A stretch of DNA of 35,533 nt from assembly GCA_937863605.1 (NCBI GenBank), contig CALMGN010000285.1:1-35533 (forward strand), read 5' to 3'. Below the pieces are notes generated by a model. The model did not search any database and had not been told where the DNA came from. It worked only from the letters and a program-made list of their open reading frames with translations. The DNA comes from an uncultured Anaerolineaceae bacterium (GTDB lineage Bacteria; Chloroflexota; Anaerolineae; Anaerolineales; Anaerolineaceae). This document shows, in pieces, positions 8,978-17,989 of this stretch. Position 1 is the first letter of the stretch, and the number at the start of each line of letters is the position of its first letter. Made by a program: the position numbers and the translations under genes.

Positions 8978-10021
8978 ATGTCTGATCCGAACGAATTCAA
9001 TTCATCTTATTTGAAGCAAGTTGCCCACAGCGAGTATGAAACTGCGCTGCGGCGCGGGTTCTGGCGCAGTGTCATGGGTTGGCTTACCCAGAAAAATAAC
9101 AAATTGCTGCCGTTCGATGAGGTCCGGCGGGTTTTGCCAGTCCACGGGCAGTATGATGCCGGATTGCACGTCATTCCGGTAGATAAAATTGTGGGCAGCG
9201 TGGCGCGTTACAATGACTTTGACCGTGCATTTATACCCCGGCAGCGGCACACCCGTTCGCGCTGGATCAGTATCGACATGGCCAAACTCCAAGAGGTGAA
9301 TTTGCCACCGATCGAAGTTTATAAAATCGGTGAAATTTACTTTGTCAAGGACGGTAACCACCGCGTATCCGTCGCCCGTGAAAAAGGGCAGGTGTTTATT
9401 GACGCCAATGTCATAGAAATTATCACCGAGGTGCCCATCACCGCCGCTACGGATATCAATACCCTTATCCGGGAAGAAGAACGGCTGAATTTTTACCATA
9501 AGACGCTGCTGAAATCTGTGCGACCGGACGCCAGGATTGAACTGACCATCCCCGGACAGTACGATAAGCTATTGGAACACATCAGCGTCCACCGTTGGTT
9601 CATGGGTGAACGCGTCCAGCACGAAGTCCCATATCCGGAGGCGGTGGCTGGCTGGTACGATGAGGTTTACCTGCCGTTAGCTAAAGTAATCGAAGAACAA
9701 AAAATCCTCAAGGAGTTCCACGGCCGTACTGTGGCTGACCTTTACCTATGGGTGATCGAGCATTTATGGTACCTGCGTGATCAATTTCAAAAAGAGGTCA
9801 GTCTTACCGAAGCCGCATCACACTTTGCGCTGAATTTTTCAAGAACTCCGCTTGCCCGTCTGCACCGGTTGTTCGGCCATTTGGCTGAAATTGTTGCCGA
9901 TGTACCGCCCGTTGAGCCTGGCATAATGCCGGAAGATCTGATGGTTGACGGTGGCGAGAACCAGCCAAAGGTCGAAAAGCCAACTGAAGAATCGGACTCT
10001 TCAGAGGTAAAACCGGGCTAA
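8978..10021 (+). CDS. DUF4032-like protein with ParB-like N-terminal module
   Basis: YFVKDGNHRVSVAREKGQVFIDANVIEI (ParB-like) and HEVPYPEAVAGWYDEVYLPLAKVIEEQKILKEFHGRTVADLYLWVIEH (resembles DUF4032). Confidence 0.6.
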   Translation: MSDPNEFNSSYLKQVAHSEYETALRRGFWRSVMGWLTQKNNKLLPFDEVRRVLPVHGQYDAGLHVIPVDKIVGSVARYNDFDRAFIPRQRHTRSRWISIDMAKLQEVNLPPIEVYKIGEIYFVKDGNHRVSVAREKGQVFIDANVIEIITEVPITAATDINTLIREEERLNFYHKTLLKSVRPDARIELTIPGQYDKLLEHISVHRWFMGERVQHEVPYPEAVAGWYDEVYLPLAKVIEEQKILKEFHGRTVADLYLWVIEHLWYLRDQFQKEVSLTEAASHFALNFSRTPLARLHRLFGHLAEIVADVPPVEPGIMPEDLMVDGGENQPKVEKPTEESDSSEVKPG

Positions 10022-10242
10022 TCGGTCTTGCCAATCCAGAAATGGTGCGGCAATACCCGGGTGTTGGTGCGGATTTCAATTCCATTGCGTCCGTCCCGGT
10101 CCGTCTTGACCATGGTGGGGTGCACGAAACACAGGTCGGGTTTGATGCCGTACTTTTTTTGATAAAAATCAACCGCCCGCAGGATTTTGCTGTTCAGGTC
10201 TGATTTGGGATCGTTATCGAACCATAACATTCCGGTAACCAT
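10018..10242 (-). CDS. Small conserved-looking protein of unknown function (74 aa)
   Basis: Complete ORF MVTGMLWFDNDPKSDLNSKILRAVDFYQKKYG...; sits immediately downstream of the P-loop ATPase on the same strand; AGGAGG SD-like sequence upstream. Confidence 0.65.
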   Translation of the reverse strand: MVTGMLWFDNDPKSDLNSKILRAVDFYQKKYGIKPDLCFVHPTMVKTDRDGRNGIEIRTNTRVLPHHFWIGKTD

Positions 10243-10257
10243 GGTGTCCTCCTAAAA

Positions 10258-11079
10258 TCAACCCAGTGATTCGGGCAGGTAAAATTGCAACCAATTCTGC
10301 TGGATGCGAACTGTGAACCGCCGGTTGACCCCTTCAGCGGATCGTTTTTGTAATCGCGGGGGCAGCAAACGCGCTGCCGCCTGAGGGTCGCTGACCGCAC
10401 CGGTGATGCGCGTCCGGAACAAGTCGGCGTAATAGCGCTGTTCCAGCATGGAGGCTGGATCCAAAGTTGCCGCCGTCCAGACTTGTTGGCGAGCGCCGTA
10501 ACGCACCAGCCACTCAAAATTTGCGCGCAGGTCAAAATCCATATGCGGCAGGACGTCCAAGCCGTCGAAGAGTAGAACATACGACGTGCCAACATGACCG
10601 CCGTTTTGCCGCCCCTCCACCAGGTCGCCAAGTTGATAGATCAAATCGACAGCCGCGTTGTCAATATTGGATGTGATTTTCATAAAATGTTGCGAATAAC
10701 GCGCTTCTTCCTGTGCCCATTCTTCCGGTTTGGCGGTGATCACAGCGAAGCGCACATCCTCGGGTTTGTTTTGCCGCGCCAGAGAATTCACCAGGGTTTT
10801 CAGCAGTGCGGTCTTGCCGGCAAAGCGATCTGCCATCACCAGCAGCGAGGCGGGCTGAGGATCAGTCAGGTTGAACAGCAGCGGCAATCCGTTGGCGCTG
10901 GCCCCCAGCAAACCCGTGCGTTTAGGCAATGGTGGAAGGCGCCTTAAAATATCGCTCAAGGTATAAGGTTCAACTTGGATGGACGAGTCCTCGGTGACCC
11001 GCCGATTCAGCTTCCAATCCTGCGTGGGGTGGAGTGAAGCTTTTTGAGTATTTGATCGGACAATCGGAATTTGTAACAT
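10258..11079 (-). CDS. P-loop NTPase of unknown function (FtsK/HerA-like core)
   Basis: Degenerate Walker A ADRFAGKTALLKTL; Walker B-like YVLLFDGLDVL; FtsK-like LLVMADR...KPEEW. Confidence 0.65.
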   Translation of the reverse strand: MLQIPIVRSNTQKASLHPTQDWKLNRRVTEDSSIQVEPYTLSDILRRLPPLPKRTGLLGASANGLPLLFNLTDPQPASLLVMADRFAGKTALLKTLVNSLARQNKPEDVRFAVITAKPEEWAQEEARYSQHFMKITSNIDNAAVDLIYQLGDLVEGRQNGGHVGTSYVLLFDGLDVLPHMDFDLRANFEWLVRYGARQQVWTAATLDPASMLEQRYYADLFRTRITGAVSDPQAAARLLPPRLQKRSAEGVNRRFTVRIQQNWLQFYLPESLG

Positions 11080-11117
11080 TGCTGCCGCCTTGTTCTATTG
11101 AGTCATATCAGAAATAT

Positions 11118-11142
11118 TGTTCTATGTCCATATTATAGAACA
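11118..11142. promoter_or_regulatory. Inverted repeat TGTTCTAT-N9-ATAGAACA overlapping the -10 element
   Basis: Perfect 8-bp arms at 11118-11125 and 11135-11142; an additional TTGTTCTAT half-site at 11090-11098. Confidence 0.65.
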
Positions 11143-11159
11143 TAATTTCAATTTGTCAA
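11132..11159 (-). promoter_or_regulatory. Consensus sigma70-type promoter for the P-loop ATPase gene
   Basis: Minus strand TTGACA (11159-11154), 16-nt spacer, TATAAT (11137-11132). Confidence 0.75.
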
Positions 11160-11334
11160 TAATCAATCTCTAATTCGTGCGTTTTTCACTTGAAGCGCTG
11201 TAGCGTACCCAGGCGGTAAAATCGTGGCTTTTTTTATAATTTTGCGGTATCCTTAACCTTGTTCTAAACCTTTCACGCCGGAACGGGAGGCATTCACCAT
11301 TTTCACCCCGCCCGTCATTATCAAGGAGGCTGCC

Positions 11335-11892
11335 ATGATTAAAGAGACTGTAAAAGACGCCGAAAACCGGATGAAAGGCGCGATCCAAAGTCTGGAAGAA
11401 GATTTGGGTGGAATTCGAACCGGACGGGCAACTCCTGGTCTGGTCGAAAAACTCCCGGTTGAGTATTACGGCGCCCCCACCCCCCTCATGCAGTTAGCCT
11501 CCATCAGTGTTCCTGATCCGCGTACGCTGCTCGTCAAGCCGTTCGACCCCACCACCCTGAAAGCGATCGAACGCGGCATCATTGTCTCCAACCTTGGCCT
11601 GACCCCCAATAACGACGGCAAAACCATCCGCTTGAATCTGCCTCCGCTGACGGAAGAACGCCGCCGCGAGCTGGTAAAAGTCGTCAACCACCGTCTGGAA
11701 GAAGCCAAAGTAGCAACCCGTAACATTCGCCGCGACATTATCAAAGAATTGCGCGAGTTTGAAAAAGAGAAACTCATCTCAGAAGACGATCTCAAGAAAG
11801 CCGAAGAAGAGCTGCAAAAACTGACCGACCACATGGTCAGCGATATTGAAGGTATCGGCGAGAAAAAAGAAAAAGAAATCATGGAAGTCTAA
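11335..11892 (+). CDS. frr: Ribosome recycling factor
   Basis: MIKETVKDAENRMKGAIQSLEEDLGGIRTGRATPGLVEKLPVEYYGAPTPLMQLASISVPDPRTLLV. Confidence 0.97.
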   Translation: MIKETVKDAENRMKGAIQSLEEDLGGIRTGRATPGLVEKLPVEYYGAPTPLMQLASISVPDPRTLLVKPFDPTTLKAIERGIIVSNLGLTPNNDGKTIRLNLPPLTEERRRELVKVVNHRLEEAKVATRNIRRDIIKELREFEKEKLISEDDLKKAEEELQKLTDHMVSDIEGIGEKKEKEIMEV

Positions 11893-11902
11893 TTTCCTTT
11901 TT

Positions 11903-12649
11903 ATGATCCCCGAGTCTTCCGCTCAACCGCTCGAACCCATTCAAAAGGTCCCAGGCCATATCGCTATTGTTATGGATGGTAATGGCCGTTGGGCTGTTTC
12001 CAGAGGGCTGCCTCGCATGGCGGGTCACCGGGCGGGAACGGAAAATCTGCGTCGCGTGATTCGCGCCTGCGTCGATTTTAAAGTTCAATTTCTTACCATT
12101 TACGCCTTTTCCACTGAAAATTGGGGACGCCCCAGGGATGAGGTGGAAGGTTTGTTGATGATCCTGGAAGATGTCATCGACCGCGAGCTGGACGAATTGC
12201 ACGCGGAAGGTGTTTGCCTGCGCCATATTGGCCGCCTTGACCGCCTCAATCCGCGACTGCGGGAAAAAGTCCTCCATGCGGTGGAACGCACAAAAAATAA
12301 CAAGAAATTGGTGCTGTGTATCGCCTGGAATTACGGCGGCCGCGACGAGATCATTTGCGCCATCCAGAATTTAATCGCTGACGGCATCAAGCCTGAGGAA
12401 ATTGACGAAAATTTGGTGAGCAGCTACATGTTTACCACTGGCATCCCAGACCCGGATTTGATCATACGCACCTCCGGCGAAATGCGTATCAGTAACTTCC
12501 TTATCTGGCAGTCGGCGTATTCAGAGTGGTACATCACCCCCACGTTTTGGCCCGATTTCAACCGCGAGGAATTGCACAAAGCGCTGGAGGCCTACAGTCA
12601 GCGCGACCGCCGTTTTGGAAAATTGCCCGATGCCTGTGAAAAGGACTGA
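11903..12649 (+). CDS. uppS: Isoprenyl transferase (undecaprenyl pyrophosphate synthase)
   Basis: HIAIVMDGNGRWAVSRGLPRMAGHRAG...LTIYAFSTENWGRP...DLIIRTSGEMRISNFLIWQSAYSEW; start MIPESS at 11903. Confidence 0.95.
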   Translation: MIPESSAQPLEPIQKVPGHIAIVMDGNGRWAVSRGLPRMAGHRAGTENLRRVIRACVDFKVQFLTIYAFSTENWGRPRDEVEGLLMILEDVIDRELDELHAEGVCLRHIGRLDRLNPRLREKVLHAVERTKNNKKLVLCIAWNYGGRDEIICAIQNLIADGIKPEEIDENLVSSYMFTTGIPDPDLIIRTSGEMRISNFLIWQSAYSEWYITPTFWPDFNREELHKALEAYSQRDRRFGKLPDACEKD

Positions 12650-12654
12650 ATCGG

Positions 12655-13461
12655 ATGCTGGCAAGCCGGCTTAAAGTTGCCATTGTCCTGATCCCAATCG
12701 CCGTCACCTGTGTGGTGCTTGGCGGTTATTTTTTCCTCGCACTGATCCTGTTTATGCTTGGCCTGGCGGCCTGGGAATTTGGCCGTCTCTTTAAGCTTGG
12801 TGGGTTTTCCCCGGCGCTTTGGCTGCTCGTTCCCGGCGTGATTCTGATTACGCTCGCGCGCTATTTCTGGGGCTTCGAACACAGCGACGCCGTCCTGGCT
12901 GGACTGGTTCTGGCAGCCATGACCTATCACACCATCCAATGCGGCAAGCGCTGTCAGACTCCGGCTACTGATTTTGCGATTACCACCGCCGGGTTGATGT
13001 ATATTGGCTGGCTCGGCAGCTATTTTATCTCGCTGCGGAATTTGCCGGACGGCACGTGGTGGACGCTGCTGGCGATCCCGGCAATAGCGATTGGTGATAG
13101 CGGGGCATATTTTGTCGGCCGCCATTTCGGAAAACACAAGCTTGCTCCGCACATCAGCCCAAATAAAACTGTCGAAGGGTTGATTGGCGGCATCGTAACC
13201 ACCACTCTGAGCGGAGTTTTACTTGCGCTGATCTGGGGCTTGCGCGCGTCAGCTGTCGGCTGGCAGCAGGGTCTCATTATTGGGCTGGTTTTGGGATTGC
13301 TCTCCCCGTTAGGCGATCTGGGTGAGAGCATGCTCAAACGCCAGTTCAACGTCAAGGATTCCGGAAAAATATTTCAAGCCCACGGTGGCATGATGGACCG
13401 CATGGATTCGTGGATCTGGGGAGCAGTCATCAGTTATTACCTGATTACCTGGTTATGGTAA
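12655..13461 (+). CDS. cdsA: Phosphatidate cytidylyltransferase
   Basis: Polytopic membrane protein with signature SPLGDLGESMLKRQFNVKDSGKIFQAHGGMMDRMDS. Confidence 0.93.
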   Translation: MLASRLKVAIVLIPIAVTCVVLGGYFFLALILFMLGLAAWEFGRLFKLGGFSPALWLLVPGVILITLARYFWGFEHSDAVLAGLVLAAMTYHTIQCGKRCQTPATDFAITTAGLMYIGWLGSYFISLRNLPDGTWWTLLAIPAIAIGDSGAYFVGRHFGKHKLAPHISPNKTVEGLIGGIVTTTLSGVLLALIWGLRASAVGWQQGLIIGLVLGLLSPLGDLGESMLKRQFNVKDSGKIFQAHGGMMDRMDSWIWGAVISYYLITWLW

Positions 13462-13522
13462 TCCAGTTGGTCCCCCCTGCCAGCTGTTTGAATCCCATTT
13501 TAGAAGTTGACCACAAGGAGGT

Positions 13523-14515
13523 ATGGATATGATCGAAAGCCAGCCAACCCGCAACCTGGCTCTTGAACTTGTCCGTGTAACAGAGGCTGCTGCACTGGCC
13601 GCCGGGCGATTCGTTGGGCGTGGTGATAAATATAACGCCGACAAAGCTGCTGTGGATGCCATGCGTCTGATCCTGAACACGGTGCAAATGGATGGAGTCA
13701 TCGTTATCGGGGAAGGTGAAAAGGACAAGGCGCCCATGCTGTTCAACGGTGAACACCTGGGCACCGGTGAACCTCCGCTGGTCGACATCGCCGTCGATCC
13801 GATTGACGGCACGCGGCCAACCGCCTTCGGCCTGCCCAATGCGATTGCCACTGTCGCGCTTGCGCCTCGCGGTACCATGTTCAATCCCGGGCCTATCGTG
13901 TATATGGATAAAATTGCGGTCGGACCTGAAGCCAAAGACGTGATCGACATCGAAGCGCCGGTGGAAGACAACCTCAAAAAGGTTGCCCAAGCTACCGGCC
14001 AGGATGTCGATGATTTGCTGGTGGTGATCCTCGACCGGCCGCGCCATGCCGAATTAATTGCCCGTGTTCGTGAAGTCGGCGCCCGCATTACACTCATCCC
14101 GGATGGCGATGTTGCAGGCGCGCTGATGACCGCCATGACCAATTCGAAGATCGACCTGCTACTGGGAATTGGCGGCACCCCCGAAGGCGTAATAGCGGCT
14201 TGTGCCATGCGCTGCATGGGCGGCACCATCCAGGGAAAACTTTATGCGCGCAATGAAGAGGAACGGCGGCTTGGAATCGAGCTGGGCTTTGATTTCAACA
14301 AAGTGTTGACGCTGGATGACCTGGTATCGTCCGAAGATGTATTTTTTGCCGCCACCGGCATCACCGACGGTGAATTTCTGGCCGGCGTGGATTACTTCGC
14401 GGACGGCGCAACCACCGAGTCGGTCATCATGCGCGGCCTGACCGGCACCAGCCGCCGGATTATTGCTACCCACCGCCTGACGAAGCTGTCGCAGATCAGC
14501 CTGATCCCTTATTAG
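13523..14515 (+). CDS. glpX: Fructose-1,6-bisphosphatase class II
   Basis: NLALELVRVTEAAALAAGRFVGRGDK...IVIGEGEKDKAPMLFNGEHLG...DIAVDPIDGTRPTAFG. Confidence 0.95.
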   Translation: MDMIESQPTRNLALELVRVTEAAALAAGRFVGRGDKYNADKAAVDAMRLILNTVQMDGVIVIGEGEKDKAPMLFNGEHLGTGEPPLVDIAVDPIDGTRPTAFGLPNAIATVALAPRGTMFNPGPIVYMDKIAVGPEAKDVIDIEAPVEDNLKKVAQATGQDVDDLLVVILDRPRHAELIARVREVGARITLIPDGDVAGALMTAMTNSKIDLLLGIGGTPEGVIAACAMRCMGGTIQGKLYARNEEERRLGIELGFDFNKVLTLDDLVSSEDVFFAATGITDGEFLAGVDYFADGATTESVIMRGLTGTSRRIIATHRLTKLSQISLIPY

Positions 14516-14533
14516 TTCTAAATTTTAAAACAA

Positions 14534-14565
14534 AACGAGACCGGGCACGACCGTCCGGTCTCGTT
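14534..14565 (+). terminator. Terminator hairpin after glpX
   Basis: AACGAGACCGG ... CCGGTCTCGTT 11-bp stem followed by ATTATT; probably serves both convergent genes. Confidence 0.75.
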
Positions 14566-14587
14566 ATTATTGACCCGGGTTTCCGGG

Positions 14588-15310
14588 TTATTTGATCGCG
14601 TACGACAGGCTGGCTTCCATCTGGATAACCATTTGTCCAGCAGCAATCGGGGTGGTGGAGGCCAGTGCGCTGCCGCCCTTGGCTTCATACACCGGCTGAG
14701 GGCCGCCGGAGCTGTAAACGTTCACCGAGTACAGTTGGCCCAGGGTGACTCCCGTCAGGCCTGCCAGTTCTTCGGCTTTGGCTTTAGCATCTTCGATCGC
14801 CAGGCGTCGGGCTTCTTTTTCAGCCGCAACATGGTCTTCGACATCGAAGCTAATGCCATTGATCGTGTTGGCGCCGGCCCGAACAACTGCGTCAAGCAGC
14901 GTGCCAAGGTTATTCAGGTCGCGGACCTTGATGTAAACCGTGTTTTCGACCACATACACGGTCTCCATCGGGGTACCCTCGGGGCTGTAGTTTTGCTGCG
15001 GGTACACATTGAAAGCCGTGGTTTGAATATCCTCAGCAGCAACACCTTTATCCTTCAAGGTTGTAGCGATGGCGGTTGCCTGTGAATTATTCTGGCTCAA
15101 TGCGGTTCCAACGTTGTCTGCCTGGCTGCGGACGCCGATGTAAACATTGGCGATGTCCGGCGCCAGATAGACTTTGCCTGTACCGGAGACACTGATCATG
15201 GGAATCTGGTTATAACCACCATTACCACTCACGGCTGCTCCTCCCTGGCAAGCTGCCAAAAGGCCTACAATCATTAATCCTGCTAAAACGACGAAAAGTT
15301 TGTTTTTCAT
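14588..15310 (-). CDS. SIMPL-domain (DUF541) lipoprotein
   Basis: Signal with lipobox MKNKLFVVLAGLMIVGLLAAC; ISVSGTGKVYLAPDIANVYIGVRSQ...DIQTTAFNVYPQ. Confidence 0.88.
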   Translation of the reverse strand: MKNKLFVVLAGLMIVGLLAACQGGAAVSGNGGYNQIPMISVSGTGKVYLAPDIANVYIGVRSQADNVGTALSQNNSQATAIATTLKDKGVAAEDIQTTAFNVYPQQNYSPEGTPMETVYVVENTVYIKVRDLNNLGTLLDAVVRAGANTINGISFDVEDHVAAEKEARRLAIEDAKAKAEELAGLTGVTLGQLYSVNVYSSGGPQPVYEAKGGSALASTTPIAAGQMVIQMEASLSYAIK

Positions 15311-15419
15311 TCTTCCTCCTATGCTCGAGGCATAATTTTTGATTATACGCCTGAGACGGAATAGGTGGACCATTTGTTCCCGTGGATTTCGAGAACTTTA
15401 CAGCAAGTAGAAATCGGCT

Positions 15420-16475
15420 TTATTTCACCACGACCAGAGAGACCAGTCCAACCGGCTGCTCCACGGACAGCCGAATTTTGGCGTTGGATGCGGTCGCGTT
15501 GGGTGAATAGATCACTTTTCCAAGTTTTACAAAACCAGTAGGCACGTTATGGGTGGAAATAGCTGTATCCAATCTGATCTCTACCAGCGCCCCTTCCGGA
15601 ATATAGATGGTAATCCTTCCGACAGGATTCGAAAGCTTGCCCTGCAATTCGTCCTGCGGGTCAAGCGTGATTTCCAGCCAACCGACCGCAACCGTGGCAT
15701 TTAATTCTTCCACATCCAGGCCCGTCAAATCTAACGCAAGGCTGCCGGCAGCAGTCTCAGCGCGAAGGTTAAGCGGAATATCGTTGGTCAACTCCAGCGC
15801 CCAGAGCGGCTCAGCCAACCCGCCGGACCAGGTTTCCCAGCCCTCCCCGCTAGTCGAAAGGTTGAGACTGCCGTGTTTTGACTGAACATCATAGTCCTGC
15901 GCCAGGCTGACCTTGCTGGGAACCTCTGCAATCCCCTCCAGCAGCAAATCGCCGCTGGCGCCGCTGGTCAGTTCCATGCGCCCCACCGGGTCCGAGATGC
16001 GCACATTGGCACTGGTCGCGCCCTCCAACGGCTGGGTAATCGAAAAGGTTCCAAGCATGGCTCCAGGTGAATTGGCAATCGCGAACCAGGCTACTCCAGC
16101 CATGATAACCAGCGCTATTAGCACCCCGATGATGTTTGCCCTCGCTGAACGCCCCTCAAAGATCAAGTCAAGCCCAAGCGCCACCAGGATCAACGGCCAC
16201 ATGCGCAGCAGCAGACTCCAGGAGTCCCACGCCAGATAGCCGAAATTTGCCAGCAGGAAAACGGTGCCAAGACCTAATGAGATGACTGCCCAGACCCACC
16301 CGCGTCCCTGGACGATATTGTCCAGGCCGCCAATAATGAACAGCAAAGGCCATAGTTTGAGCATCAGGTCGATGACATTGCCGGGCAGAATGCCCATGGT
16401 GTTCAGTAAAAGCACTGCCCCAGCGATAATTAAAATGAGCGCCCAAAATATACTATGTCTGCGATTCTTTTCCAT
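15420..16475 (-). CDS. LiaF/DUF5668-type transmembrane protein with beta-rich C-terminal domain
   Basis: Repeated TM hairpins (FWALILIIAGAVLLLNTMGILPG...WPLLFIIGGLDNI) and a C-terminal adhesin/LiaF-like beta region. Confidence 0.7.
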   Translation of the reverse strand: MEKNRRHSIFWALILIIAGAVLLLNTMGILPGNVIDLMLKLWPLLFIIGGLDNIVQGRGWVWAVISLGLGTVFLLANFGYLAWDSWSLLLRMWPLILVALGLDLIFEGRSARANIIGVLIALVIMAGVAWFAIANSPGAMLGTFSITQPLEGATSANVRISDPVGRMELTSGASGDLLLEGIAEVPSKVSLAQDYDVQSKHGSLNLSTSGEGWETWSGGLAEPLWALELTNDIPLNLRAETAAGSLALDLTGLDVEELNATVAVGWLEITLDPQDELQGKLSNPVGRITIYIPEGALVEIRLDTAISTHNVPTGFVKLGKVIYSPNATASNAKIRLSVEQPVGLVSLVVVK

Positions 16476-16493
16476 GTTGAGCCTCTTTCTGCT

Positions 16494-17129
16494 TTAAGCT
16501 TTGGACCGTATCGCCCGCAGCACCAAAAACAGGCCTATTCCGATCACAACCACTGGCATGATATAACCTGCCCAATCGTTCGCGCCTATTCCCACGATCA
16601 GCGCCACCAGGAGCAATCCGCCAGCAGGGAATAGCGGCCAGTTGGTCCGTTTACCGTTGTTGATCGGCAATAATGCCAGAACACCGAAGGTAGCCGCCAG
16701 CCCAAGGAAAAAGATAACCACCGATTTAGACATGTACGGTTCCAACAGGATGAGCGCCACCAGTGAGAACATGACGCCCATGGGAATGATCGCCCACCAA
16801 AAGTTGCGATTTAGAAAATAAACCACCAGGAAACTGACGCCGATACCCGCAAGAACCAGCGCACCACCGATCTGGTCGGAAGCTTGAGGTGCGATCTCTT
16901 CAAGCCCAATCAGCGCGCCGATGCCAAGCAGGGTAAAACCGGGAATAGCTGCCCACCAATTGCTGCGGTCGGACGCCATCACGTAAATAAAAGCCAGTCC
17001 GCCTAAGATAAACAGTACTGCCCAGACAAAACCGCCCAGGTCAATCCCGGTAATGGTATTGACCAGTGCAATTACACCTGCCAGAATGAGCAGTCCTCCG
17101 ACTAAAATACGCCATCGCGTAGGGTTCAT
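16494..17129 (-). CDS. DUF5668-like multi-TM membrane protein
   Basis: ILVGGLLILAGVIALVNTITGIDLGGFVWAVLFILGGLAFIYV and further TM helices; shares the motif pattern of its neighbours. Confidence 0.65.
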   Translation of the reverse strand: MNPTRWRILVGGLLILAGVIALVNTITGIDLGGFVWAVLFILGGLAFIYVMASDRSNWWAAIPGFTLLGIGALIGLEEIAPQASDQIGGALVLAGIGVSFLVVYFLNRNFWWAIIPMGVMFSLVALILLEPYMSKSVVIFFLGLAATFGVLALLPINNGKRTNWPLFPAGGLLLVALIVGIGANDWAGYIMPVVVIGIGLFLVLRAIRSKA

Positions 17130-17150
17130 TTCTTCTTCCTCTCTATGGTT

Positions 17151-17954
17151 TTACGCGCTTATGATTTCGATCGAACCAACGCCGGCTTCAACCAGAATTT
17201 CTACCCGGTTTGCAGCGCTGTCGTACCCTGCAGTTTCATAGGTAGTTCCGTTGAACGGGAAGCGGACATTGTCGATTTTAGTCCCAACCAGCCCGCTCTT
17301 CATCGTAATCCGGCCTGCCACGTCCTGCGGCACTCGCAGTACTACCGATGCTGCCCCGGCGTGGACATCCACAGCGGTAAAGCCGGCATTGGCTGGCAGA
17401 GTGATAATCGTCGAACTGGCCCCAGTTTCCAGAGTCAGCTTGCGCACACGCAGCGCAACCAGGTCAACCCGGGCTTCTCCCGCTCCGGTGTGCAGACGCA
17501 CGTCCAGCGGAATCGCATCCGTCAGGCGAAAATTCCAACGGAATCCTTCTCCGCCAAAGCCGCCGGGAAAACCCCACACCACATTCGTGGGGGGATTCAG
17601 CGTCAGGCTGCCGCCGTGGCCAATCTTCTCCATACGTGATTCAACCCCGCCGGCGAAGACGCCCGTCATCAACTGAGCCGGACCAGCCCCGCCGCTGATG
17701 TCCAGCGTACCGGCACCGTGGTTAACGTCAATCACCGCTTCCTGGATCAATTCCAGCGGGATATCCAGGTTGACCACTTCCTGCTTTCCTTTGTTGACTG
17801 CTGGACCGAGCAGCATCCACACTCCAGCCAAAATCAGAATCGCTGGCCAAAAAAACAGCCAGACATTCCAGGTGATGATCCCCAGACTCCGTAGCAGCAA
17901 GAGCCCTCCAAGCACCACCAGTATTACGCCCCAAAACAAACGACTCGAACGCAT
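17151..17954 (-). CDS. LiaF-like TM protein with toast_rack/DUF2154-type beta domain
   Basis: MRSSRLFWGVILVVLGGLLLLRSLGIITWNVWLFFWPAILILAGVWML, then LDISGGAGPAQLMTGVF...; start MRSSRL at 17954 chosen over the 385-aa ORF. Confidence 0.7.
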   Translation of the reverse strand: MRSSRLFWGVILVVLGGLLLLRSLGIITWNVWLFFWPAILILAGVWMLLGPAVNKGKQEVVNLDIPLELIQEAVIDVNHGAGTLDISGGAGPAQLMTGVFAGGVESRMEKIGHGGSLTLNPPTNVVWGFPGGFGGEGFRWNFRLTDAIPLDVRLHTGAGEARVDLVALRVRKLTLETGASSTIITLPANAGFTAVDVHAGAASVVLRVPQDVAGRITMKSGLVGTKIDNVRFPFNGTTYETAGYDSAANRVEILVEAGVGSIEIISA

Positions 17955-17989
17955 ATTTTCCTCACTATCTTTTACGATTACAGACCCAA

